From: Owenia fusiformis
Lineage: Eukaryota; Annelida; Polychaeta; Sabellida; Oweniidae
DNA length: 64,000 nt
Assembly: GCA_903813345.2 (NCBI GenBank)
Contig: CAIIXF020000004.1
Location: forward strand, 18,833,513 to 18,897,512
Direction: 5' to 3'
Shown: positions 12,451 through 25,118 of the stretch, piece by piece
Position numbering within the stretch: position 1 is the first letter of the stretch
How the letters are laid out: every line of letters starts with the position of its first letter
Notes under the pieces: generated by a model
The model's input: only the letters and a program-made list of their open reading frames with translations
What the model was told of the DNA's origin: nothing
Database searches by the model: none
Program-made: the position numbers and the translations under genes

Positions 12451-14453
12451 ACAAGAACACAAATGTGTACAAAATGTCCCCACCTATGGGTGATCCCATC
12501 AAATGGTTATCCTAAAAATGAGTAGACAAGACTTTAACGACACAATTTGAGGATGGAAAATCCAATATGGCCACCTTAAAATTTACCCAGAATGCCCAAA
12601 AATTAGTCAGTTCTAGATTTTCATACTAAGAAGCACCCCTGAAAATTTGAAATTGATCCGTCACACAGTTAACCAGAAAACATGTAAACAAAAAGACTTT
12701 ACAGACAAGATTTGAGGACCGAAAATCCAAAATGGCTGCCTTGACATTTATCCAGAATGCCAAAAAACTAATCTGTTCTAGATTTTCATACTAAGAATCA
12801 TCCCTGAAAATTTGAAATTGATCTACCAAACGGTTCACCTGGAAATGCGTAGACAAAACTTTACAAACAAGATTTTAGGACAGAAAATCCAAAATGGCTG
12901 CCTTGACATTTACCCAGAATGCCCAAAAACTAATCAGATCTAGATTTTCATACTAAGAATCATCCCTGAAAATTTGAAATTGATCTACCTAACGGTTCAC
13001 CTAAAAACGCGTAGACAAGACTTTACGGGCAAGATTTTAAGACGGAAAATCCAAAATGGCTACCTTGACATTTATCCTGAATGCATAAAAACTAATGAGA
13101 TCTAGATTTTCATACTTAGAATCATCCCTGAAAATTTGAAATTGATCTACCAAACAGTTCACCTGAAAATGTGTAGACAATACTTTACAGACAAGATTTT
13201 AGGACAGAAAATCCAAAATGGCTGCCTTGACATTTACCCAGAATGTCCAAAAACTAATCAGATCTAGATTTTCATACTAAGAATCATCCCTGAAAACTTG
13301 AAATTGATCTACCAAACGGTTCACCTAAAAACGCGTAGACAAGACTTTACGGGCAAGATTTTAAGACGGAAAATCCAAAATGGCTGCCTTGACATTTATC
13401 CAGAATGCATAAAAACTAATGAGATCTAGATTTTCATACTGAGAATCATCCCTGAAAATTTCAAATTGATCTACCAAACGGTTCACCTGGAAATGCGTAG
13501 ACAAGACTTTACAGACAAGATTTGAGGACGGAAAATCCAAAATGGCTGCCTTGACATTTACCCAGAATGCCCAAAAACTAATCAGATCTAGATTTTCATA
13601 CTGAGAATCATCCCTGAAAATTTGAAATTGATCTACCAAACGGTTCACCTGAAAATGCGTAGACAAGACTTTACTGACAAGATTTTAGGATGGAAAATCC
13701 AAAATGGCTGCCTTGACATTTACCCAGAATGCCCAAAAACTAATCAGATCTAGATTTTCATACTAAGAATCATCCCTGAAAATTTGAAATTGATCCACCA
13801 AATGGTTCACCTGAAAACGTGTAGACAAGACTTTACACACGAGATTTTAGGACCGAAAAATCCAAAATGGCCGACAATAAAAAAGTGATTATGAGTTTTT
13901 GCTAATTTCTTTCAACAAAATTATCACATATAACTACTGTTAACAATAACATAGGCTTTTACAACAAAGTACACCTGAAATTATTTATAAAGCTACTAAA
14001 TAGTTTAAGTATGAAAACTGAATAACACCATTCAATATGATACAAAGTATTATCGTGCGCTAACTTTTCTTAAAACATTCAAAATGGCTGACATGACTGA
14101 GCTTACAGGTCCAAAACCTAATCAGATCTAGAATGAAGTGAGCTGAACAAGATGTTAAAGTTTTAAAAGCAACTGTGAAGCAGTTTTTCTTAAAGTTTGC
14201 AGACAAGGATTTTAGCATTTGACTTCAAAATGGCCGACAGATAGTTGGTATCGAGTTAATTTTTTTTCATCCACATCTGTATGCACTCATAAGTTATCCC
14301 TGAAAATTTGAAGGTGATATCTGTAGCGGTTTTGGAGAAAACTCCCGGACGTACGGACAGACGGACAGACAGACGGACAGACAGACGGACAGACAGACGG
14401 ACGGACGCGCCTAGGCCGACAATATGGCCCCACACTATGTGGTGGGGACATAA
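12451..14453. mobile_element. TGTCCCC-family element, copy 2 (9 internal repeats)
   Basis: It has the same ends and order as the copy at 2366-4037 and is in the same orientation. It carries nine 162-bp repeats, followed by the same unique part and a GGACAGACAGAC-rich tract at 14350-14405. It lies in the intron between exons h and i. Confidence 0.8.
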
Positions 14454-14564
14454 AAACCTTGTCACACAGGGAGGTGGAGAGGTATGTAGTCGGGGGCACC
14501 AAGGCTCGTAGTAGCAGACATACTAATAAATATATATTGTATATGTATGATGCATTAACATTTT

Positions 14565-14713
14565 ATTAGAATTTATCCTATTATCGCCCAATCATCTTTT
14601 CGAATAGATCTAAATTTTCATTTTTTTCTTGATTTTTGTTACTCAAGTTGCCAGAGTCTTTCATGAAAAAGTAGGGTGTGTGTTACTAGAGTATGTGCAT
14701 CTATTAGAGAGAA
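14565..14713. mobile_element. Relic half-copy of the 61569-62064 MITE
   Basis: TATTATCGCCCAATCATCTT, AAGTAGGGTGTGTGTTAC and ATCTATTAGAGAGAATACAG correspond to the right half of the complete copy, which has TTATCGCCCACAATG, AAGTCGGGTGTGCG and TAATAGAGATAATACAG. The left half is missing. Confidence 0.5.
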
Positions 14714-15261
14714 TACAGAAAATAGCTAACAGATGGGGGTATGCACATTTGTATGGCTTCTAGACAAGGGTAGGGGTCTAAATGTAAGAATTTAAACCTG
14801 ATTCCAGTACTACAGCTACGAGCATGAACACAAATATAATTCCAAGTATTGATTTAATAAGGTTCCTTCTAATTGAATCTGTTCCCTCGTGGTATAAACT
14901 GATAGCTCCATTTTTCGGGATAATCAAAATTGCCTCATTTTTTGTTGAACTTTAGCCTTCAATATTGTTTGATTTAATGATAGAGTTATGTAGTCCATAA
15001 ATTATATATGATGAGAGCCAAATCTTAGTACTCCCAGTAGAAATACAAAGAATAAGGACATAAAGGTTTAGTATTGAGGTGTGAAAGGAAAACAATAGAC
15101 TGATCTTAAAGTTAAATGCAAGGGCTCACAAAATCTTATGATTCATAAAGGACCGTGCTTATACTCTAGAGAGGGTATATGCACATGCAACATGCTCATC
15201 AACTGGATGTGTTTATTTTCACATACATGTAGATTAGAATATAAATAAACCCCAACAGTTC
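14714..15261. other. Intron h-i, segment before the foldback element
   Basis: No exon or repeat recognised. Confidence 0.5.
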
Positions 15262-16661
15262 AATTACTCAAGGGGCGAGGAGGAAAATTCTCAATAAATG
15301 GTGTATAGTTGGTTTGGCAGCATTTTCAGTTAGGGGAGAGTCTTGGATGAAACTTCCACCTAGGTGATAACTTCACAGAGTGGTAGGAAGTTCTTTTTTT
15401 TGAGGAGTTAGCCCCCCACCCCCCAAAAACACCCCACCCGGGGAAAAAAATTGTTCACAGTAAATAACCTTAGATATTTTGATGTTTGTAAGTGACATAC
15501 ATAGATATTATATATATGAATCATTTGCAGTATAATTGATGCTGATTGCTCCTAAGGAAATTGAATATTAGTACAAAGTGTGTACCCCAGGGGGCAAATT
15601 CGTGACTCATTTTCTTACTATTTTGATCCTAACTTTTCAATTAGACACTGTAAGAGGTTGAAAAAATTCATGGGAAGTGCCCAATAGCAGGGTTAGTAAA
15701 CCTGCAAGATGCAAAGCCATGGAAGAGGTAGGAGCTGAGAAAAAAATTGTTGATTTTTCGAAAAATTTGACATTTTTGACAGTTGGATTTTGTGTATGAC
15801 TATAGCTGACCCCTATAGTTTCTAGATCCATCCCTCTATAATGATATTTATGGTTTTATAGTGTGGAACTAAGATGTAAAACATAATTTAGATGGGTTTT
15901 AAGGAAGTTAAAGGTTTTAAACAAGTCCAAAATTTGAAAAATTGTAAATATAAGGTTTCAAATTTACATATTCCAGGTATAGCCATGGCTGACCCCTATA
16001 GTTTCTAGATCCATCCCTCTATGATGATATTTATGGTTTTGCCATGTGAAACTAATATGTAAAACACAATTTAGATGGGTTTTAAGAAAGTTTAAGGTTT
16101 TAAACAAGTCCAAAATTTGAAAAATTGTGAATATAAGGTTTTAAATTTACGAATTTCAGGTATAGCCACGGCTGACCCTTATGGTTTTTTCATCCATACC
16201 TCTATGATTAAATATACAGTTTTAGAGTGTGGGACTAAGATTTAACATATCTAAAATGAATTTTAAGGAAGTTTAAGGTTTTAAACAAGTCCAAAATTTG
16301 AAGAATTGTAAATGTTAGGTTTCAAATTTATTAATTTCAGGTATAGCCAAAGATGACCCTTATGGATTTTACATCTATACCTCAGGGATGAAATATATAA
16401 TCTTAAGAGTATTTAACTAAACTGTAAAAGATACCTAAGATGAGTTCAAGGTTTTAAACAAGTGCAAAATTTGAAAAATTGACCTCAAAATTGGTCTTAA
16501 ATTCACGTTATTCAGGTACAGCCTTGAAAGAGCCCTGATAATTGAAGGTTATGAGTATAATAGTATCAACTATGATATCGTAGCTTAGAGACCAGGTGTA
16601 GAATATATACCTGTTGCAGAAGTTAGTCTGCTGCATATAGATGGAATGAAAAGTCGTGAAC

Positions 16662-17168
16662 TACAGTAAAATCCCTCTTATCTGAATGCTACTAGTATTT
16701 GGACCAGCTAAAAGCATTCTAATTAGGAGTGTTTGAATTTTGAGGTTTTTACATCTACAATACAAGTTCTGGATTTTGAAGAAATATGGATGCATTCTCA
16801 ATGAAAAATATTAATAATATTTATACTGACCACATAAAAAGCTTAATAGCATTCCAAAATCCAATTCAAAAGTTTTGATATCATAACAATTCAGTGTTAA
16901 ACTGACAATATTTGAGCAATTTTGTAAGAACTATGTGATATTTGGTAAAAAGAGTTCAAGTTAGACAGGTTAATTTTTCAAATATGAGTGTTCACTGTTC
17001 GAAGTAAGAGGTATTCAGATTTCAATTTTTAAACATAGGAGTTAATGGGAGGAAAAATTGGACTGGGAAAAGTGTTCAGATTTGTGGGTGTTCAGATTAG
17101 TCAGGTGTTGGGGTGATTGGTAGGTATTCACAATAGTCTGATTTTGGGATATACAGGTTTCACTGATA
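16662..17168. mobile_element. Possible MITE (CAGTAAAATCCC ... CAGGTTTCACTG)
   Basis: ACAGTAAAATCCCTCTTATC on the left and ATACAGGTTTCACTG on the right form weak inverted ends. The interior has repeated TGTTCAGATT-type motifs. The match is short and the boundaries are tentative. Confidence 0.35.
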
Positions 17169-17569
17169 ATATATCATCATGATGATGAACTAGAACTACT
17201 GTACTTGGTGCATTTGATAATTTTTACCACAATGTTAATACTATGTCAGGAAAAGAAAGCACCCATGACACTTTGCTTGTACAACTTGAAAATCATCAAC
17301 ACTTTAAGATTTGATAAAGGTGTCTACCAAATGAGTAATCCACATAAATTCAAATTCAAGCACTTGGCATGATATTCCCTATGATGCTATTTTATAGATT
17401 TTTAGTCAATGTTATTGATCAGCTTATTGGTTTCATTACTTTCTCTAGAATCTAAAACTGACCTTGGGTTTATGAGAGTAGTAAATTGGAATGCAGTTAT
17501 ATGGAGTATTGAATTGGCCGGAATTGGACACATGTTGCCTAGCTATGTGTGAGTAAACTATGATCTTAT

Positions 17570-18120
17570 ATGGATACAAACAGTTCGTTTGACAATGATC
17601 ATCTATCTTATCCTGTAAAATCACAACTTAAAAAGGGGTTTGAAATGGAGATCGATGAAACCATACCACAAATTGATAAAACTTTCGTGATCGATGCAAT
17701 GGCTATGACAAAAGGAAAATTAAGATTAACTTATATGTTGAAATTTGGAGAGTTTTGGAAAGCTATATTTGACTACTCCATCAAATCTAGTAAAGGAGCT
17801 CAAAGAATAGATTTCATATTAGACTCCTAGTAGTCTCCATCAGTAAAGGATTCTGAAAGAATGCGAATTTTCAAAGATTACAAAGAAATTTAATAAAGCC
17901 GCATTCTAAAAGTGTGCTAAATGTCAAGATTGTTTTAAGTGGAACTATTGGGGAGAACTCAAAGATCTGTGAAAATGATAACTGAAATCCCCTGTTAAAT
18001 TCCACTCTTGAAGAGGCTGATTTTAAACTTATTCACTCTGTTTTACATTCAGCAGGAGAACATGTGGGACTGCAGTAATTTGCATCAAATGACACTGATT
18101 TTCTAATTTTATGACTATCA
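17570..18120 (+). pseudogene. Decayed ORF inside the foldback element
   Basis: An open frame from 17570 to 17830 encodes MDTNSSFDNDHLSYPVKS onward to KGAQRIDFILDS. It is followed by stops, but recognisable continuation remains in frame (SPSVKDSERMR). A second conserved-looking piece at about 18013-18110 reads EADFKLIHSVLHSAGEH and then ASNDTDFLIL. From memory this resembles the EADTR...H...DTDVLVL signature of uncharacterised, often transposon-linked proteins in marine invertebrates and cnidarians; I could not search for it. Stops and frame changes show that it is dead. It may be cargo or the remains of the element's own protein. Confidence 0.45.
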
Positions 18121-18849
18121 TTTCAATAAATGTAAAAAATTCTTCAACTGCTAGAAAATGTCATTTGCAAAGTCAGTATGTAGACATTTTCTAGAATGTC
18201 TGTTTGTTTGAAACATATTGATCATAGATATCACCATATATACTTTTTTGATCTACATGAAGATTTTAGTGTGACAAGACCCTTTTATCCTGGAGTTCCT
18301 TATCTCATTGCACTAACAGGAGTTTCTAGGCCCAGCCGGGTATGATCCTTATAATCCTTATTTTCCCAAATAATTACTGTTGCCTGATGACAAGTTGTTT
18401 TATTGGGAGTGTAGTGATTATAATTTGATAATTTATAATAATATTTTGTATTAGGAGATGATCATTGCTTAATTACAGTATGGGCATAACAAAATATCGA
18501 GAAATCATGTTTCTTTTAATTAATAACCATGTCTTTATGTATTTTGACAATGTAGAACATTACATCGATAATAAAATATCAAATTATAATTAATTAGTTA
18601 TAATCCATTTAATCAATCAATTACTACACTGTATACAATATCCCTAAGAGCAGTTACACTTTAGGGGGGGGGGGATTTATTAACCTCTCACCCCCTTAGG
18701 AACTCTAGGGTAAGGTCCTCAACTCTAATGATTTTTCTTTTAACAATACTTGTAACATGGATCAAACCTGACCACAATATTTTCAACATCTAATTTCTAA
18801 GCTAAAATGTCATACATTCAAAAAGAGAGACATCCAAGCAATACCTGAA

Positions 18850-19045
18850 ATCGTAAAGGAGGACTGAAAGTATCGCAACAGATTTAGGACAGTCACATGT
18901 TGGATTTTTGCTATTTTCTGAGGATTTGCGGAGGTAATGCAATTGCCTATCATATGCACCTGCTTAAATCCTCAGGAAACAGACAAAATCTAACATATGA
19001 CTGTCTGAAATATGTTGCAATACTTTCCGTGCTCCTTTGAGACCT
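18850..19045. mobile_element. Small palindromic MITE nested in the foldback element
   Basis: AAGGAGGACTGAAAGTATCG at the left is matched in inverse by the right end (AATACTTTCCGTGCTCCTTT). The arms are about 75 bp with some mismatches, around a short centre. It has no coding content. Confidence 0.6.
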
Positions 19046-20899
19046 GATATTTCTCAATTTTTCAAACATTGCACTTGTTAAAATTCTCAAACTTCCTTAA
19101 AATTCATCTTCGGTATGTTTTACTTCTTAGTTTCACACTCTGAAAATATATGTTTCATCATAGAGGTATGGATGATTTTGGACTTGTTTAAAATCTTTAA
19201 CTTCCTTAAAACCCATCTGAATTATGTTCTACATCTTTAGTTCCATACTACAAAACCATAAATATCACCAAAGAGGGATGGATTTAGAAACTATAGGGGT
19301 CAGCCATGGCTATATCTGGAATTTGTAAATTTGAAACCTTATATTTACAATTTTTCAAATTTTGGACTTGTTTAAAACATTTAACTTCCTTAAAACCCAT
19401 CTAAACTATGTTTTACATCTTAGTTCCACACTATAAAACCATAAATGTCATCATAGAGGGATGGATCTAGAACCTATAGGGGTCAGCCATGGTTATACCT
19501 GGAATTCGTAAATTTGAAACCTTATATTTACAATTTTTCAAATTTTGGACTTGTTTAAAACCTTTAACTTCCTTAAAACCCATCTAAATTATGTTTTACA
19601 TCTTAGTTCCACACTATAAAACCATAAATATCATCATAGAGGGATGGATCTAGAAACTATAGGGGTCAGCCATGGCTATACCTGGAATTCGTAAATTTTA
19701 AACCTTATATTTACAATTTTTCAAATTTTGGACTTGTTTAAAACCTTTAACTTCCTTAAAACCCATCTAAATTATGTTTTACATCTTAGTTCCACACTAT
19801 AAAAACATAAATATCATCATAGAGGGATGGATCTAGAAACTATAGGGGTCAGTCATGGCTATACCTGGAATTCGTAAATTTGAAACCTTATATTTACAAT
19901 TTTTCAAATTTTGGACTTGTTCAAAACCTTTAACTTCCTTAAAACCCATCTAAATTATGTTTTACATCTTAGTTTCACACTATAAAACCATAAATATCAT
20001 TATAGAGGGATGGATCTAGAAATTATAAGGGTCAGCTATAGTCATACACAATATCCAGCTGTCAAAAATGTCAAATTTTTCGAAAAATCAACAATTTTTT
20101 TCTCAGCTCCTACCTCTTCCATGGCTTTGCATCTTTCAGGGTTACTAACCCTGCTATTGGGCACTTCACATGAATTTTTCCAACCTCTTACAGTGTCTAA
20201 TTGAAAAGTTAGAATCAAAATAGTAAGAAAATGAGTCACGAATTTGCCCCCTGGGGTACATACTTTGTACTAATTTTCAAATTCTTTAGGAGTTATCAGC
20301 ATCAATTATACTGCAAGTGATTCATATATATAATATCTATGTATGTCACTTACAAACATCAAAATATCTAAGGTTATTTAGTGTAAACAATTTTTTCCCC
20401 AGGGTGGGGTGTTTTTGGGGGATGGGGGGCTAACTCCTGAAAAAAAAGAACTTCCTACCACTCTGTGAAGCTATCACCTAGGTGGAAGTTTCATCCAAGA
20501 CTCTCCCCTAACTGAAAATGCTGCCAAACCAACTATACACCATTTATTGAGAATTTTCCTCCCCGCCCCTAGAGTAAATTGTTTATTTTCCTTATGCTTT
20601 ATAAATTGTATGAGTGCAACAAAAGAGTCATTATTTCGAAATACATCATGATCCTTCTTTTTATATTTATGACAAGCAATATAGGAGATCAGAATATTAA
20701 GTTAGACAAGGGGCATAATCTAATCTTTAGAATCAAAATAGAAATAAAGTGAATCTGCACAATTCAATTTAACTTACTGATTGATTCATTGCACAGTGAA
20801 GTAATTTCATACTTTTTGTTATTTCCTATTATTCTTTAATCATCTGAAACCAAACCCAAACTGGATATTATAATCTCCCATACCCAGATCATTCAAGGA

Positions 20900-21600
20900 A
20901 TGGCAATTTAAACTAAATAAGAGCAACACCAAAGCCTAGCAAATCCCATCAAACAGCCATGGCTACCATTTGCAAAATCTGTCTACTACTTTTTCAAAAT
21001 GACCACCTGTCATAAGACAGTGTGAGTATAAGTATTCACATATCAAATATGAAGAAAATCACTCTACTACATTTCGAGTTATAATGAAAAAGTAAAATAA
21101 CACATGTAAAATGACCACCTTCTAGCCAAAGTGTCGAAAACAGTGTGCCATGCTTATGAGTTTCCACATATCAAATATGAACAAAATCGATCTACTACTT
21201 TTCAAGTTACAGCAAAAATCGTAAAGGCCGTCATTTTTCAAGATGGCTGCTGTGTGTTTCTTAGATATCTACATTTCTAGCCAAATTAATGTCCTACATA
21301 ACTCCTATATAACTTTTTTACATTCAAAGCATATTGCTATTACAGTTTTAGATATTGTACCTAAATTACTGTAAAATCAGCACTAAAATGGCCGCCATTT
21401 TTCGACAAGTGACTATTTTGAAAATCGGTTTTCAAACAGAACTTCTACCCCCATAGGGTATATAGTATGAACAAAACCAGGCCAATGGTATTTGAGTCAC
21501 CTGGACAGATGTATGGATGGACTCACAGACGGACAGAGGCATTCCCTATATCTCTCTGAATTTCGTTCAATGGAATAATAAGCAGCCAAACCTGACAAAA
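20900..21600. mobile_element. Dispersed repeat with GACGGACAG tail
   Basis: It begins near GCCTAGCAAATCCCATCAAA and contains repeats with AAAATGACCACC and ATGGCCGCCATTTTTCG. It ends with CTCACAGACGGACAGAGG and a short tail. The start motif recurs at about 47876 (GTAGCAAAACCCATCAAAC) and 56975, so it is a dispersed family. No open frame and no clear terminal inverted repeats. Confidence 0.5.
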
Positions 21601-22836
21601 ACCATTATAGGCCATTACAAATTGTAAATAAATGAGACATTTTACTTGCATATCAGTATCAATATAAACCTACCATACTACCCCTATGAGCTAGAATATG
21701 ACATTCTAATCTCAAATTCAGTTTAATTTGTCTCACTTGTCTAATCTAGGTGTGAACCAACATATTGAGGGAAATTATATGCAGCCATCATGCATATTTC
21801 ATGAACTAAACTCTATCTCTGGCCATGATTATAATTTCTCCCTATAACATTGGATTCCTTGAGTTTCATTTATATATTCATATATCATGCTGAATCTTCC
21901 TTTACATTCACTTTCATGTTTAACATGACCCTCATTCACATCAACTGATCTTAATGCACAAATTTGTAGGTTATTTATATAATACATGTGACAAGTATAA
22001 TTGTAATGCTATTTTAATTGCATGATTTCCATTATATAAATATCGATCTTAATTTCTGCTTTTTGTAATGCTTGTGCTTTTTTAATACAAAACATTTGCA
22101 CTCTGCACCCTCAGTGGGCGTATCAGTGCCTATATCAAATTGGGTTCTGGAAAAAATGAAATGGTGTTCAATATGGAGAGGAGGAATAATGTTGCCCTCA
22201 TATCAGTGGCTACAAACTTGGTGAGAATGTCTAGATACAATTTGAGATATTTATTCCTTATGCCCAGTCAAAAATGAAAAATAGATTAGAATAGAATTAG
22301 CAAGAAAACATATAAAATTAAAGTCATTGCTTACAATGACGCACAATGTTAGAGAAAATATGATTTATAAATCAGAGAGCAATGTTGAGGTATGAGCATT
22401 ACCATATTGACAATTTAAACATAAAACATGATGAAAGCATTTTCTGGAGAATCTCTTGAGAATTCAGTTGAAGATCTTTCAATGTTGGACAAGTATTGTT
22501 TCACAAGGTTTCCTCCGTTATCCTTCTATTTATATTAATCATTGTTGGATGTATTCTTCAATTGGCCCTGCATCATAATTGAGTGAATCTTGATCAAATT
22601 AAAACTAAAATTCAGCTCTCTGAATTATCGTAAAGAAGCGCTTTAAGTCTCCTTCACACTCATCTCTCCAGCCAAAGGGACAAAACACTTCCTATATAAA
22701 GCTATAAAAAGTCTGGAATATATGAGCCACTTTGCTGATGGGGTGGTTAACATTCAATTCATTCTGCCTTGATTACCTCTACATGCTTGCCATCTATTTA
22801 GTTGCAACACATTTGTTTTCACACATACATTCAACA
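21601..22836. other. Intron h-i, segment before the CACTGTG element
   Basis: AT-rich and without recognisable features. Confidence 0.5.
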
Positions 22837-24817
22837 TATCACACTGTGGCTAGTCGATCTATGTGGATGCAGTCATTTATATGCAATGTATCGTGGGTGC
22901 TCGCATACATTATAGGGAATGGGATCATTGCAAAAATATGACAGCAAATCGAGGTAGTGATCTCAGAGTTTCTACTTAACATTGTGACTTGAAATCTTGC
23001 ATACATATTCAATATGCATAGTATGACAATATGTGAAAGTTTCAGCTACCATATTCCTGTTATAGGGAAAATATTTGAAAAACATTTCGTAAACGTCAAC
23101 ATATATGTATAAAATGGATGCCACTATGTATCATTTGGATTCAGAATGGTAACAAATGGATACTATAATAAATTATACTTTTATCATGATGATTTATTTA
23201 CTGATGGACAACTGGCCAGATTTTCTTTGTATCCATTGTTTGGATAAACATTCCTCATTCAGTAAAGTAATTAGCCACACCATTACAAAACACCCTCAGG
23301 AAAAATTGAAAATACTATATATAAACCCATCAACTGGAAAATCCCATTACAGATGAAAAAACTATGGTTTTATCCCTAATACTGTTAATTTGAAAAACGG
23401 GTCCATAACATGTCATGTAATGATGACAATGAAAATGTTGGAATAAGGTACGCCAATGAAGTGAATTCAGAGCCAAAGACCCATCAAGCCACTGGAATAC
23501 TCACAAATCAAGTTTCATAGCCTTGCCCGAGTCGGTCTCTTTTACTTATCTTGATTTCTATTATGACTGCCTTGTACCCCAGAGAAAGCCACGTGCTTTA
23601 CCGACCCAATGTTATTGTCGGTAAAATTTGACCAATCAACGACGGCCCTACATTGCCGGACTAGGTCTTCGTGCATTTCCATCGTGAATTCAGTTTTGAT
23701 TTTGAATCAACATTGAATTACATGATTTCATTTATACGAGTATTATGACTGCTTACATTCCAATGTACATTTAATAACATAATATATTGTAACTCTCAAG
23801 AAACACTCGATCAGATCAGATAACGTTTTGATTGGTCAATCAGCCTGAAGTCACACGTCGTGTCCATGCGATCTTGTCAATCAATAAGGTTTCGCGATAC
23901 CCTTAGGTAGCGTAGGTATTATGTGAATCTCGGAACCACTGAATAACTTAGCATAATATCAGTGATGATGCATTGGATTGTACAAGGTGGCAATAATTCA
24001 AGATCAGATAAGTAAATAAATACTGACTTGGGCAAGGCTACAAGTTTCAGAGCCATTAACATTCCTTAAAAGTGACAATGAGCAGCCAACATATAGACCA
24101 TCCGTAAATCTTGATAATTTTGTCAGCTCAGCTGAACGAGCCTACACATTCCTTGAAACAAATGACTCAAATTCAAGAATAACATTATCTATTTACAATT
24201 TTTTTGAAATCGTGGTAAGTGGAATCTTTCCAATTACCAATATAGCATTATTATTGTTTTTGGACACTGTGGATTAAAATATTAAAAATACACACATTCA
24301 AAATGATTCAATTAAAACCTAGTCAGTCTGTTCATTGAATCCATTCAGAACATCTACTAATCCACATGATACATCATAATTAAATTGCTTTTTTAAAGCG
24401 GATATTTCATACCATAACCCAAAAAATATTATAAAATGCATTGTATTTGTATTTTACTTCACACAGACATATTTGTGTACGTGAAATAATTATATTACTT
24501 GAATTTTTTATTCCCCATTATAAGGTAAACCAATGGCAAATTATACATACCTTCCCACAGCTATGAGCGAGATGATAAAACTGGTCGAGTGAACTCGTTT
24601 GAGTTATCTATTCTTCGTAAAAATATCAGAGAATGTGTGTTGATAGTGTAGCTTTGGTTTTGTAAATCAATGAAGTATGATATACACGGATGAGTAAATA
24701 TAGATTATTTAAACAGAAGTGCAAAATTCTTCCATTGAAAAGTACAGAGGCGAGCACCCACGATACATTGCATATAAATGACTGCATCCACATAGGTCGA
24801 CTAGCCACAGTGTATCA
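22837..24817. mobile_element. 2-kb element, 62-bp TIRs starting CACTGTG, 5-bp TSD
   Basis: The sequence at 22842-22903 (CACTGTGGCTAGTCGATCTA onward to GTGGGTGCTCGC) is repeated in inverse at 24751-24812 with two mismatches. The pentamer TATCA lies immediately outside both ends (22837-22841 and 24813-24817). A 5-bp target duplication and a CACTGTG start are features of Transib/RAG-type elements. Transposase was not seen, so this would be non-autonomous. Superfamily is inferred from ends only. Confidence 0.65.
23505..24058. mobile_element. Palindromic element nested in the CACTGTG element
   Basis: CAAGTTTCATAGCCTTGCCC near 23510 is matched in inverse by GGGCAAGGCTACAAGTTTCA near 24030, and the arms continue inward past ACTTATCTTGAT. 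The interior is comparatively GC-rich (for example GCCCTACATTGCCGGACTAG). No coding region. Confidence 0.6.
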
Positions 24818-24995
24818 ATGAAAACTTCATAACCTGGTTATCCGAAATTCTTAGGTTAGTGCAAACGTTTCACAAAAGAGTACAGAGAGTGACTGCCAAA
24901 ACTTTTTTGAATTAGGAAAAGCAGACAAAATCTGGGTATACTGAACTTATCTTCATCTGATTAATATGAAGATGAAATTGGAAGAGACTACTCAC

Positions 24996-25118
24996 GCTGA
25001 CAGGTAGCTCCTACACTGTAGAATCCTGGCTCACATACACACATATAGGAGCCTATAGTGTTCTTACATGTTGCTAGTGGATCACACATAAACAGGCCCT
25101 CCCCACACTCATCCTTAT
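24996..25118 (-). CDS. Exon h: calcium-binding EGF domain (the intact copy)
   Basis: This exon is 123 nt, phase 1 to 1, with a ttgcag|ATAAGG acceptor and a TGTCAGC|gtgagt donor. With the split codon it encodes DKDECGEGLFMCDPLATC followed by KNTIGSYMCVCEPGFYSV and GATCQ. This has all six EGF cysteines, the D-x-D-E-C calcium-binding start, and the C-x-N-x4-Y-x-C pattern associated with Asp/Asn beta-hydroxylation. It is the last and only complete member of a 24-copy tandem series. The other 23 copies lack the donor and the final cysteine and carry Phe in place of the fifth Cys. Confidence 0.87.

Larger units (their letters stand above)
15262..20578. mobile_element. 5.3-kb foldback element with long inverted arms
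   Basis: The left end ACTCAAGGGGCGAGGAGGAA is matched in inverse by TCCTCCCCGCCCCTAGAGTA at the right end. The arms (about 15265-16550 and 19060-20575) are imperfect inverted copies of each other. Each holds several tandem copies of a repeat of about 183 bp carrying TATAGGGGTCAGCCATGGCT. The centre (16560-19060) contains a decayed ORF (17570-18120) and a smaller palindrome at 18850-19045. The shape is that of a foldback or long-TIR DNA transposon; the superfamily was not identified. Confidence 0.75.
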
